DNA from: Betaproteobacteria bacterium | GTDB taxonomy: Bacteria; Pseudomonadota; Gammaproteobacteria; Burkholderiales; SG8-39 | Length of the DNA: 13,288 nucleotides | Assembly: GCA_019245555.1 (NCBI GenBank) | Contig: JAFARH010000359.1 | Span: 1-13,288, forward strand | Reading direction: 5' to 3' | Part shown: one piece after another, positions 6,393 to 12,732 of the stretch | Layout: the number at the start of each line of letters is the position of its first letter | Numbering within the stretch: the first letter of the stretch is position 1 | Notes under the pieces: generated by a model | The model's database searches: none | Seen by the model: the letters and a program-made list of their open reading frames with translations, nothing else | Told to the model about the DNA's origin: nothing | Position numbers and translations under genes: made by a program

Positions 6393-7789
6393 TGACCTGG
6401 AATTCGACAACCGTGGATGCACAAGCCTGGATCGCTGCGGGTGAACGCCTGCGCGCGGGAGACGCACACCTTGTGAGCCTGTGGGGTGAGCCCGGTCTCG
6501 CTCATATGGCGGTCGCGGAGTCGTCCGAATTACGCCTGTTTCACTTGCCCTGCACCGCCAACCGGCTGCCTTCGATCGGCCGCCTGCACGCGCCGGCGAT
6601 TCGCCTCGAACGCGCAATGCGCGATCTTTTTGGCCTTGATGCGCACGACGCGGCCGATCGACGTCCATGGCTTAGCCATGGCGGCACATATCCGTTCCTG
6701 CCGGCAGAGGGCGAAAGCCTCCATCAAATCGCCGTCGGTCCGGTGCACGCCGGGATCATCGAACCGGGTCATTTCCGGTTCACTGCCAATGGCGAGGCCG
6801 TCGTGCGGCTCGAGCAGCGACTCGGTTACGCGCACAAAGGCATTGACGCGCTGATGGCGGGCGCCGGATTGGATCGTGCTGCGCGCCTCGCCGGACGTGT
6901 TTCAGGCGATAGCACCGTCGCCTACGCGCTCGCGTTTTCGCAAGCCATCGAAATGGCGTCCGCCGTTCAGGTGCCGCCGCGCGCGGTATGGCTGCGCGCG
7001 CTCTTTGCCGAGCTCGAGCGCCTGGCGAACCACTTCGGCGACATCGGCGCCGTATGCAACGACGCCTCGTTCACCATCATGCATGCGAGCTTCGGTTTTC
7101 TCCGCGAGAAAGTGCTGCGCGCTGCGCAAGCCTGCACTGGCCAACGCCTGATGATGGACGCTGTCGTGCCCGGCGGCGTACGCAGCGATCTTCCAGCCGA
7201 AGGCATCGAGGGCGTGAGAGCGCTGATTGCCATGGCCCGCAGTCAATTCCCGCGTCTCGTCGACGTCTACGAGAACACGGCGTCGCTCAAGGACCGCACC
7301 GTGGGGACCGGCATACTGTCCGAATCGCTGGCACGCCAGTTCGGAGCAGGAGGCTATGTCGGACGCGCCTCGGGTCGGTCGTTCGATGCGCGCCGCGACC
7401 CCGGCTACGCGCCCTATGACGAGCTCGATTTCCAGGTCCCGGTGGTACATGCCGGCGACGTAAATGCGCGTGTGTGGATCCGTATCCAGGAAGTCGAGCA
7501 GAGCCTGTCGCTTGTCGAGCAAATTCTGCGGCGCCTGCCTCCCGGCGCCACCTCGACTGCCGTTCCAAACGGTTCCGGCGAGGGCAGTGCTCGAGTGGAA
7601 GCATTTCGCGGTGACGTGTTCGCCTGGGTGAGAACCGGGGCGGACGGCGGCGTCGAGCGCGCTCATCTGCGCGATCCGTCCTGGTTCCAGTGGCCGCTCC
7701 TCGAAGCCGCCATCGAGGGAAATATCGTGGCCGATTTCCCGCTCTGCAATAAGTCGTTCAACTGCTCCTATTCGGGCCACGACCTCTAG
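6392..7789 (+). CDS. hyfG: HyfG-like large subunit without Ni-Fe ligands (Ehr type)
   Basis: A 465-residue protein related to HycE/HyfG and complex I NuoCD. Residues 1 to about 105 match the NuoC-like part; from about 108 the NuoD-like part begins, with QIAVGPVHAGIIEPGHFRF (G116, H119) and RLGYAHKGID. In group 4 hydrogenases four cysteines in RxCGxC and DPCxxC hold Ni-Fe. Here the first motif reads R169-V-S171-G-D-S174, with Y178 in place of the following His, and the last reads N457-C-S459-Y-S-G462, so all four ligands are missing. By established knowledge of the family this cannot be a normal hydrogenase; it fits the energy-converting hydrogenase-related (Ehr) group, whose reaction is not settled. 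Two cysteines, C452 and C458, sit close to the lost distal site. Start overlaps the hyfF stop by one base; hyfI follows two bases after the stop. Confidence 0.9.
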   Translation: MTWNSTTVDAQAWIAAGERLRAGDAHLVSLWGEPGLAHMAVAESSELRLFHLPCTANRLPSIGRLHAPAIRLERAMRDLFGLDAHDAADRRPWLSHGGTYPFLPAEGESLHQIAVGPVHAGIIEPGHFRFTANGEAVVRLEQRLGYAHKGIDALMAGAGLDRAARLAGRVSGDSTVAYALAFSQAIEMASAVQVPPRAVWLRALFAELERLANHFGDIGAVCNDASFTIMHASFGFLREKVLRAAQACTGQRLMMDAVVPGGVRSDLPAEGIEGVRALIAMARSQFPRLVDVYENTASLKDRTVGTGILSESLARQFGAGGYVGRASGRSFDARRDPGYAPYDELDFQVPVVHAGDVNARVWIRIQEVEQSLSLVEQILRRLPPGATSTAVPNGSGEGSARVEAFRGDVFAWVRTGADGGVERAHLRDPSWFQWPLLEAAIEGNIVADFPLCNKSFNCSYSGHDL

Positions 7790-7791
7790 GC

Positions 7792-8307
7792 ATGCGCCGC
7801 ATCCTCCTCAAGAACGTGGCCCAGGGTCCGTTCACCGAATCGTCACCGGGTGCCGATGACGCTGCGCTGAAAGAACTGGCCGGGCGAGTCGACCAGGCAG
7901 CGCGTGTTCGTCTTGGCCGCACGCTGTCGATCCGCGAAGTCGATGCCGGCTCGTGCAACGGTTGCGAGCTCGAGATCCACGCGCTCAACAACATCGTCTA
8001 CGACCTCGAACGCTTCGGGCTGCGTTTCGTCGCGTCGCCGCGCCATGCCGATGTGCTGCTCGTCACCGGACCTGTGACCGCCAACATGCGCGAAGCGCTC
8101 GAGCGCACGCACGAGGCGACGCCGGACCCGAAATGGGTCGTGGCGGTCGGAGATTGCGCGCGCAATGGTGGCGTTTTCGCTGGGAGCCCGGTCGTCGCTG
8201 GCGGCGTGTCTGCAGTGCTGCCCGTCGATCTGCACATTCCGGGCTGCCCACCGTCGCCGACCGCGCTGCTGCGAGGATTGCTCGCGCTCGTGGAGACGGT
8301 GAAGTAA
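7792..8307 (+). CDS. hyfI: HyfI/NuoB-like iron-sulfur small subunit
   Basis: A 171-residue relative of NuoB and hydrogenase small subunits. Four cysteines are placed as for the N2 [4Fe-4S] cluster: C55 and C58 in DAGSCNGCELEIHAL, C122 in VGDCARNGGVF and C152 in IPGCPPSPTALLRGL. The cluster should lie at the interface with HyfG and HyfC, so the electron-transfer end of the core looks intact although HyfG has lost its metal site. It is shorter than E. coli HyfI (about 252 residues). The first 45 residues are a poorly conserved lead-in. It is the last gene of the operon: a minus-strand tRNA gene begins eight bases on, and I see no GC hairpin with a T-run as terminator. Confidence 0.93.
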   Translation: MRRILLKNVAQGPFTESSPGADDAALKELAGRVDQAARVRLGRTLSIREVDAGSCNGCELEIHALNNIVYDLERFGLRFVASPRHADVLLVTGPVTANMREALERTHEATPDPKWVVAVGDCARNGGVFAGSPVVAGGVSAVLPVDLHIPGCPPSPTALLRGLLALVETVK

Positions 8308-8314
8308 GTTCGAC

Positions 8315-8388
8315 TGGAGCGGGTGAAGGGAATCGAACCCTCGTATGCAGCTTGGGAAGCTGCCGTTCTGCCATTGAACTACACCCGC
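8315..8388 (-). tRNA. tRNA-Gly (anticodon CCC)
   Basis: Read on the minus strand, the gene folds as a full cloverleaf: acceptor stem GCGGGTG pairing with CACCCGC, anticodon stem GCAGC/GCTGC around the loop TTCCCAA, and T-arm GAGGGTTCGATTCCCTT. The anticodon CCC (opposite plus-strand 8354-8356) decodes GGG. The 3' CCA is encoded (TGG at 8315-8317 on the plus strand). It lies between hyfI and the esterase gene and points the opposite way to both. Confidence 0.96.
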
Positions 8389-8398
8389 GTGCGCAGCG

Positions 8399-8404
8399 AT
8401 TTTA
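8399..8404 (-). promoter_or_regulatory. Possible -10 box of the tRNA-Gly gene
   Basis: TAAAAT on the minus strand matches TATAAT in five of six positions and lies 11 bases before the tRNA 5' end, followed by a GC-rich stretch as is common at stable-RNA promoters. No convincing -35 box is seen 16-18 bases upstream, so this is a weak call. Confidence 0.35.
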
Positions 8405-8429
8405 CACAGTAAGCTTCGGCGCTACGGCA

Positions 8430-9350
8430 ATGCGCGTAACGCACCTCTTCTGCGCTTTCCTGCTCGCGAGCGGCCTCTCCGCGTCGCATGGGCAATCCAT
8501 CGCCGTCACGCACCAGAACCGCGAGCGCACGTATCTGCTGCACGCGCCGGCGGCCTCGTCGCCGCTGCCGCTGGTGCTGGTGTTTCACGGCGGATCCGAC
8601 ACGCCGCAGAACATGGAAACTATCAGCGGCTTCAGCCTCCTCGCCGAGCGCGAGCACTTCATCGTCGCTTACCCGGCTGGGATCGATAAGAGCTGGAACG
8701 ACGGACGCGGCAGTACGCCGGCAGCAAAGACGAGCATCGACGACGTCGGTTTCACCGGCGCCGTTATCGCCGACATCCAAAGACGGTATCCCATCGATAC
8801 GCGAAGAATCTATGCGACTGGCCCCTCGAATGGCGGCATCTTCGTCCTGCGACTCGCCTGCGAGATGGCCGATACGTTCGCCGCGGTGGGCCCGGTGATA
8901 GGCGCGCTCGCCACGGAGCTGAAGCCGCGCTGCAAGCCTGCGTTTCCGATCTCGATTGTCGGCATCGCCGGTGTTGCGGATCCCCTGATTCCATTCGCAG
9001 GCGGCGAGGAAGGCGGCGAGAAGCACCTTGGCCACGGTGGGCGCGTGGAAGGCGCGCGTGCTACGCAGGACTTCTTCGCCTCGCTTGAGGGTTGCAGCAG
9101 CGCCGTGACCGAGCAGCTGTCATCGAGCGCGAATGACGGCACGAGCGTATCGAGACGCAGCTATTCCAACTGCCGCGCCGGAACCGCGGTCGTCTGGTAC
9201 GAGATCGCCGGCGGCGGCCATCGCTGGCATGGCCACGAGGCGCGTCCTTTCGCCGAACGAGCGATCCAGCGGGCGCTCGGCGTTTCATCCCGCAACATCG
9301 ATACCACGCAGGTCCTGTGGGAGTTTTTTCGCGCTCATCCGAGGCCGTAG
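8430..9350 (+). CDS. Exported PHB-depolymerase/LpqC-family esterase
   Basis: A 306-residue alpha/beta hydrolase of the poly(3-hydroxybutyrate) depolymerase/feruloyl esterase-like (LpqC, CE1-related) family. A signal peptide is visible: MRVTHLF, hydrophobic core to about residue 18, likely cut near SHG-QS, so the enzyme should act in the periplasm or outside. The triad is readable: S133 in GPSNGGIF, D184 in GVADPLIPFAGG and H264 in GGGHRWHG, where the usual family form is GGGHxWPG. The oxyanion-side motif LVFHGGSD is at about residues 50-57. Substrate could be a short-chain polyester, a feruloyl ester or another ester; sequence alone does not decide. The ATG is chosen because it starts the signal peptide; the frame stays open upstream through the tRNA and hyfI but that is meaningless there. 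It is likely a single gene with its own promoter. Confidence 0.87.
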   Translation: MRVTHLFCAFLLASGLSASHGQSIAVTHQNRERTYLLHAPAASSPLPLVLVFHGGSDTPQNMETISGFSLLAEREHFIVAYPAGIDKSWNDGRGSTPAAKTSIDDVGFTGAVIADIQRRYPIDTRRIYATGPSNGGIFVLRLACEMADTFAAVGPVIGALATELKPRCKPAFPISIVGIAGVADPLIPFAGGEEGGEKHLGHGGRVEGARATQDFFASLEGCSSAVTEQLSSSANDGTSVSRRSYSNCRAGTAVVWYEIAGGGHRWHGHEARPFAERAIQRALGVSSRNIDTTQVLWEFFRAHPRP

Positions 9351-9369
9351 CGCGCGGTATCATTCAGCC

Positions 9370-9573
9370 ATGATTCAAGTCACCGTGAACGGCGCCACGC
9401 AGCGCTTCGACCGACCTGTGAACCTCACCGTGTTGCTCGAGCAGCTGGCGATGGCGGGAAAGAAGGTCGCGGTCGAGAAGAATGGCGAGATCGTGCCGAA
9501 GAGCGCGCACGCAAACACGCTGATCGCCGACGGCGATGAGCTCGAGATCGTGGTTGCGGTAGGTGGCGGATGA
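9370..9573 (+). CDS. thiS: ThiS sulfur carrier protein
   Basis: A 67-residue ubiquitin-like sulfur carrier for the thiazole half of thiamine. It begins MIQVTVNG and ends in VAVGGG, giving the C-terminal Gly-Gly that is adenylated by ThiF and carries the thiocarboxylate sulfur to ThiG. Length and fold pattern (beta-strand start, EIVPKS centre, DGDELEIV before the tail) are standard. It starts 19 bases after the esterase stop, and its stop overlaps the thiG start as ATGA, fitting the need for the two partners together. No Shine-Dalgarno of note and no TPP riboswitch is visible upstream, since the gap is too short for one. Confidence 0.94.
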   Translation: MIQVTVNGATQRFDRPVNLTVLLEQLAMAGKKVAVEKNGEIVPKSAHANTLIADGDELEIVVAVGGG

Positions 9574-10364
9574 GCGACGGCCTCCTAATCGCAGGCAAGA
9601 CGTACAGCTCGCGTCTATTGATCGGCACGGGCAAGTACAAGGACTTCGCGCAGACACGCGAAGCGATCGAAGCATCCGGCGCTCAGATCGTGACGGTGGC
9701 TATCCGCCGCACGAACATCGGACAAAACAGAAACGAGCCGAGCCTGCTCGAATTCTTGCCGGCATCGAAGTTCACTTACCTGCCGAACACCGCCGGTTGC
9801 TACAACGCTCAAGACGCAGTGCGCACGCTGCGCCTCGCACGCGAGCTGCTCGACGGGCACGACCTGGTGAAGCTCGAAGTGCTCGGCGATCCGCACACGC
9901 TCTACCCGAACATGCCGGAGACGCTGCAGGCGGCGGAGACGCTGGTGAAGGAAGGCTTCAAGGTCATGGTGTACTGCTCCGACGATCCGATCCAGGCGCA
10001 GATGCTGGAAGCCATCGGCTGCGTCGCCATCATGCCGCTCGCTTCGCTCATCGGCTCGGGCATGGGCATTCTCAATCCATGGAACCTGCAGCTCGTGATC
10101 GACAAGGTAAAGCTGCCGGTGATCGTCGATGCCGGCGTCGGCACCGCGTCCGATGCGGCCGTGGCGATGGAGCTCGGCTGCGACGGCGTGCTGATGAACA
10201 CCGCGGTCGCGGCGGCGAAGAACCCGGTGCTGATGGCGAAGGCAATGAAAAAGGCGGTTGAAGCCGGACGCGAAGCGTTCCTCGCCGGGCGCATGGCGAA
10301 GAAGCTCTACTCGGCGGCACCGAGCTCGCCGACCGAAGGGAAGATCTCGTCCAGGGCCGCTTGA
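9570..10364 (+). CDS. thiG: Thiazole synthase ThiG
   Basis: A 264-residue TIM-barrel enzyme that joins deoxyxylulose 5-phosphate, dehydroglycine and the sulfur from ThiS thiocarboxylate into thiazole phosphate. Family blocks are clear: [13 protein letters not shown] at 14-26, [21 protein letters not shown] segment at about 70-82, LVKLEVLGD with K101 as the Schiff-base lysine, [15 protein letters not shown], and [23 protein letters not shown] near the phosphate site. The ATG overlaps the thiS stop by four bases and GGTGG just upstream may serve as ribosome site. The stop overlaps the TTG start of trmB. No thiE, thiF or thiO lies in the window. Confidence 0.97.
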   Translation: MSDGLLIAGKTYSSRLLIGTGKYKDFAQTREAIEASGAQIVTVAIRRTNIGQNRNEPSLLEFLPASKFTYLPNTAGCYNAQDAVRTLRLARELLDGHDLVKLEVLGDPHTLYPNMPETLQAAETLVKEGFKVMVYCSDDPIQAQMLEAIGCVAIMPLASLIGSGMGILNPWNLQLVIDKVKLPVIVDAGVGTASDAAVAMELGCDGVLMNTAVAAAKNPVLMAKAMKKAVEAGREAFLAGRMAKKLYSAAPSSPTEGKISSRAA

Positions 10365-11005
10365 ACCGGCCTATTCGCAGTTTCGTTTTGCGGCAAGGCC
10401 GGACGACGCCGGCGCAGAAGCGTGCGCTGGACGAACTGCTTCCGAAGTACGGCATCCCTTTCTCCAGCGCCAAGCTCAAGTCATCGCGCTATGCACCGCT
10501 CGTCCTCGAGATCGGCTCCGGCATGGGCGAGACGACCATCGCCATCGCGAAGGACCACCCCGAGGCCGACTTCGTCGCCGTCGAAGTCCACGGCCCCGGC
10601 ATCGGCAGCCTGCTGAACGCCGTCGACAAGGAACGCCTTACTAATGTGCGCGTCATGCGCCACGACGCGGTAGAAGTGCTCGAGCAGATGGTCGACGACG
10701 CGAGCCTGACCGCGATCCACCTCTTCTTTCCGGATCCCTGGCCGAAGAAGCGCCACCACAAGCGGCGTCTCGTGCAGCCAGCGTTCGCCGCTCTTATGGC
10801 GCGCAAGCTCATCCCGGGAGGCAGCCTCCACGCCGCGACCGACTGGCCGGACTACGCCGAGCAGATGGCAGCGGTGTTCGGTGCCGAGCCTCTTCTAGAG
10901 CCCGCGCATACGGGTTTTGCGGCGCGGCCGTCTACGAAATTCGAGTCGCGGGGTCGGAAACTCGGACACCCGATCCGCGACCTGCACTTCCGCCGACGAA
11001 CATAG
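10361..11005 (+). CDS. trmB: tRNA (guanine-N7-)-methyltransferase TrmB
   Basis: A 214-residue SAM-dependent methyltransferase making m7G46 in the variable loop of tRNAs. The SAM site LEIGSGMGE is at 49-57, the acidic VEVH at 74-77, the tRNA/active-site signature [16 protein letters not shown] at 122-137, and the C-terminal TKFE signature at 192-195 followed by [14 protein letters not shown]. The start is TTG, sharing TTGA with the thiG stop; no in-frame ATG exists before the conserved RSFVLRQGR block, so TTG is well supported and expression is probably coupled to thiG. The 3' end overlaps hemW, which is on the other strand, by 74 bases, all of it coding for the conserved TrmB C-terminus. Confidence 0.95.
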   Translation: MNRPIRSFVLRQGRTTPAQKRALDELLPKYGIPFSSAKLKSSRYAPLVLEIGSGMGETTIAIAKDHPEADFVAVEVHGPGIGSLLNAVDKERLTNVRVMRHDAVEVLEQMVDDASLTAIHLFFPDPWPKKRHHKRRLVQPAFAALMARKLIPGGSLHAATDWPDYAEQMAAVFGAEPLLEPAHTGFAARPSTKFESRGRKLGHPIRDLHFRRRT

Positions 11006-12158
11006 CCAGTAGTTCGTTGAGAAATAGCCGCCCGCGCTCGGTCGGGCGCACGCGTTGCCAATCCCGCTTGATGAGCCCTTTCTGCTCGGCTTCCTTCAGT
11101 TGGGGTTCCACTCTGGAGAGCGGCAAGCCGGTCCGCTCCTGGAAAAGCGCAAGCGGAAATCCATCGACGAGGCGCAGCGCATTGAGCATGAACTCGAACG
11201 GAAGTTCTTTCGCTGCAACGGTGCCCTCCCGGGCGAGAGTATTGGACGCGCTCATGTAGTCGCGCGGCTGCTTGATGCGCTCATGGCGCGTCACGCGATC
11301 GGGGAAGCTCACTTTGCCGTGGGCGCCAGCGCCAATGCCGAGATAGTCGCCGAATTCCCAGTAGTTCAGGTTGTGCTTGCAGCGGTGGCCGGGACGCGCG
11401 AAGGCGGACGTCTCATAGCGCTCGTACCCCGCCCCGGCGAGCGCTTCCTCGACGGCGATCTGCATATCGGCGGATGCATCGTGATCGGGAAGCGTCGGCG
11501 GCCGGCTATAGAACGCGGTGTTGGGCTCGATCGTGAGCTGATACGCCGAGATGTGCGGCACGCCGATAGCCAGCCCCGCGCGAATATCCGACTGCGCCAT
11601 CTCGATCGTCTGGTCGGGCAGCCCGTACATCAGGTCGAGGTTCACGTTGTCGAAGCTCGCGAGCGCCGCTTCGACGCCCCTCTTTGCCTCCTGCGCTGAG
11701 TGGATCCGTTCGAGCGCGATGAGCATGCGGTCATCGAAGCTCTGCACGCCGACAGAAATCCGGTTCACGCCCGCCGCGCGAAAACCGCGGAAGCGTGCCG
11801 CTTCGACCGTGCCCGGGTTCGCCTCGAGCGTGATCTCGGCCATTGGGTCGACCGCGACGCGCGCCCGCATGCCGGAGAGAAGCGCATCGATGGCCTCCGG
11901 CGAGAAGAGGCTCGGCGTGCCGCCGCCGATGAAGATGCTCACGACGCGGCGTCCCCACACCGACGGAAGCAGCGCTTCGAGATCGGCGATGAGCTTCGCG
12001 ACGTATTCGCGCTCGGGCAGATCGCCGGTGCGCTCGTGCGAGTTGAAATCGCAGTACGGGCATTTGCGCACGCACCACGGAATATGCGCATAGAGCGCGA
12101 GCGGCGGCAGTGCCGTCAGCACCACCTGGCCTGGCCGCTCAATGGCGATCTGCGGCAT
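10932..12158 (-). CDS. hemW: Heme chaperone HemW (radical SAM)
   Basis: A 408-residue radical-SAM protein of the HemW type, formerly annotated as oxygen-independent coproporphyrinogen oxidase-like. The [4Fe-4S]/SAM cysteines are C29, C33 and C36 in HIPWCVRKCPYCDFNSH; the residue after the last pair is F38, where true HemN has another Cys. GGGTPS (78-83) and the HemW-specific HNLNYW (262-267) are present, which separates it from HemN. It binds heme and hands it to respiratory enzymes. The ATG at 12158 lies inside the rdgB 3' end (20-base overlap); a GTG at 12125 is a possible shorter start. The last 20 or so residues after LLAMFV have no family look and are read from the strand opposite trmB. 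Confidence 0.93.
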   Translation of the reverse strand: MPQIAIERPGQVVLTALPPLALYAHIPWCVRKCPYCDFNSHERTGDLPEREYVAKLIADLEALLPSVWGRRVVSIFIGGGTPSLFSPEAIDALLSGMRARVAVDPMAEITLEANPGTVEAARFRGFRAAGVNRISVGVQSFDDRMLIALERIHSAQEAKRGVEAALASFDNVNLDLMYGLPDQTIEMAQSDIRAGLAIGVPHISAYQLTIEPNTAFYSRPPTLPDHDASADMQIAVEEALAGAGYERYETSAFARPGHRCKHNLNYWEFGDYLGIGAGAHGKVSFPDRVTRHERIKQPRDYMSASNTLAREGTVAAKELPFEFMLNALRLVDGFPLALFQERTGLPLSRVEPQLKEAEQKGLIKRDWQRVRPTERGRLFLNELLAMFVGGSAGRGSGVRVSDPATRIS

Positions 12159-12732
12159 GCACGAGCTCCAGAAGCTTTCGCAGCGCGGCTGCGCGGTGGC
12201 TGATGCGATTCTTTTCCTCCGACGCGAGCTCGGCAGCGGTTTTTCCGTTCGGCAGGAGGAATAGCGGGTCGTAGCCGAAGCCGTTCGTCCCGCGCGCCGA
12301 GCGCGCGATCTCGCCGTACCAGAGGCCTTCGGCAATCAGCGGCCGCGGGTCCTCGGGGTGGCGGACGAGAACCATGACACAGCAGTAGTAGGCACGCCGA
12401 TCGTCCTCCAGTTCCGCGAGGAGCCGGGCGTTATTGCGAGCGTCGCGCTCGTCCCGGTTTCCTTTATGTCCGGCGTAATAGGCGGAGTTCACGCCGGGCT
12501 CGCCGCCGAGCGCGTCGACGCAGAGTCCGGAATCATCGGCAAGCGCGGGAAGATGCGCCGCGCGGCTCGCGTGGCGCGCCTTGCTGAGCGCGTTCTCGAC
12601 AAAGGTGGAATGCGGCTCGGGCGCCTCGGTGATGTCGAGCGATGACTGCAGCACCAGCTCGAATCCTGCTCCGGCAATCGCCTGGATCTCACGCACCTTG
12701 CCCGGGTTGCCGGACGCGAGCACTACCTTCAC
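12139..12732 (-). CDS. rdgB: RdgB/HAM1 non-canonical purine NTP pyrophosphatase
   Basis: A 197-residue enzyme that hydrolyses dITP, ITP and XTP to monophosphates, keeping deaminated purines out of DNA and RNA. Motifs are ASGNPGKVREIQ near the N-terminus, NALSKARHA, ADDSGLCVDALGG with D67 as the likely catalytic Asp, GVNSAYYAG, GFGYDPLF and the C-terminal SHRAAALRKL. The start is GTG at 12732, right before the conserved KVVLASGN, and forms a GTGA overlap with the methyltransferase stop. The frame stays open upstream but that part lies within the methyltransferase gene. rdgB and hemW are adjacent in many proteobacteria; here no rph gene is seen upstream, the methyltransferase taking that place. 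Confidence 0.95.
   Translation of the reverse strand: MKVVLASGNPGKVREIQAIAGAGFELVLQSSLDITEAPEPHSTFVENALSKARHASRAAHLPALADDSGLCVDALGGEPGVNSAYYAGHKGNRDERDARNNARLLAELEDDRRAYYCCVMVLVRHPEDPRPLIAEGLWYGEIARSARGTNGFGYDPLFLLPNGKTAAELASEEKNRISHRAAALRKLLELVHAADRH

Noticed and set aside
6902..7780. Minus-strand open frame (292 codons) opposite hyfG
   Set aside because: No recognisable domain, and hyfG on the plus strand has clear family homology throughout.
6392..8307. Calling this a functional [NiFe]-hydrogenase or formate hydrogenlyase
   Set aside because: The large subunit lacks all Ni-Fe ligand cysteines, and no ferredoxin subunit, formate dehydrogenase or maturation gene is present in the window.
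7953..8429. Upstream extension of the esterase reading frame
   Set aside because: It runs through hyfI and the tRNA gene; the esterase signal peptide clearly starts at 8430.
9351..9369. TPP riboswitch upstream of thiS
   Set aside because: Only 19 bases separate thiS from the preceding gene, and no THI-box sequence was recognised.
10932..12158. HemN (oxygen-independent coproporphyrinogen III oxidase)
   Set aside because: It has Phe where HemN has its additional Cys, and it carries the HNLNYW motif of HemW.
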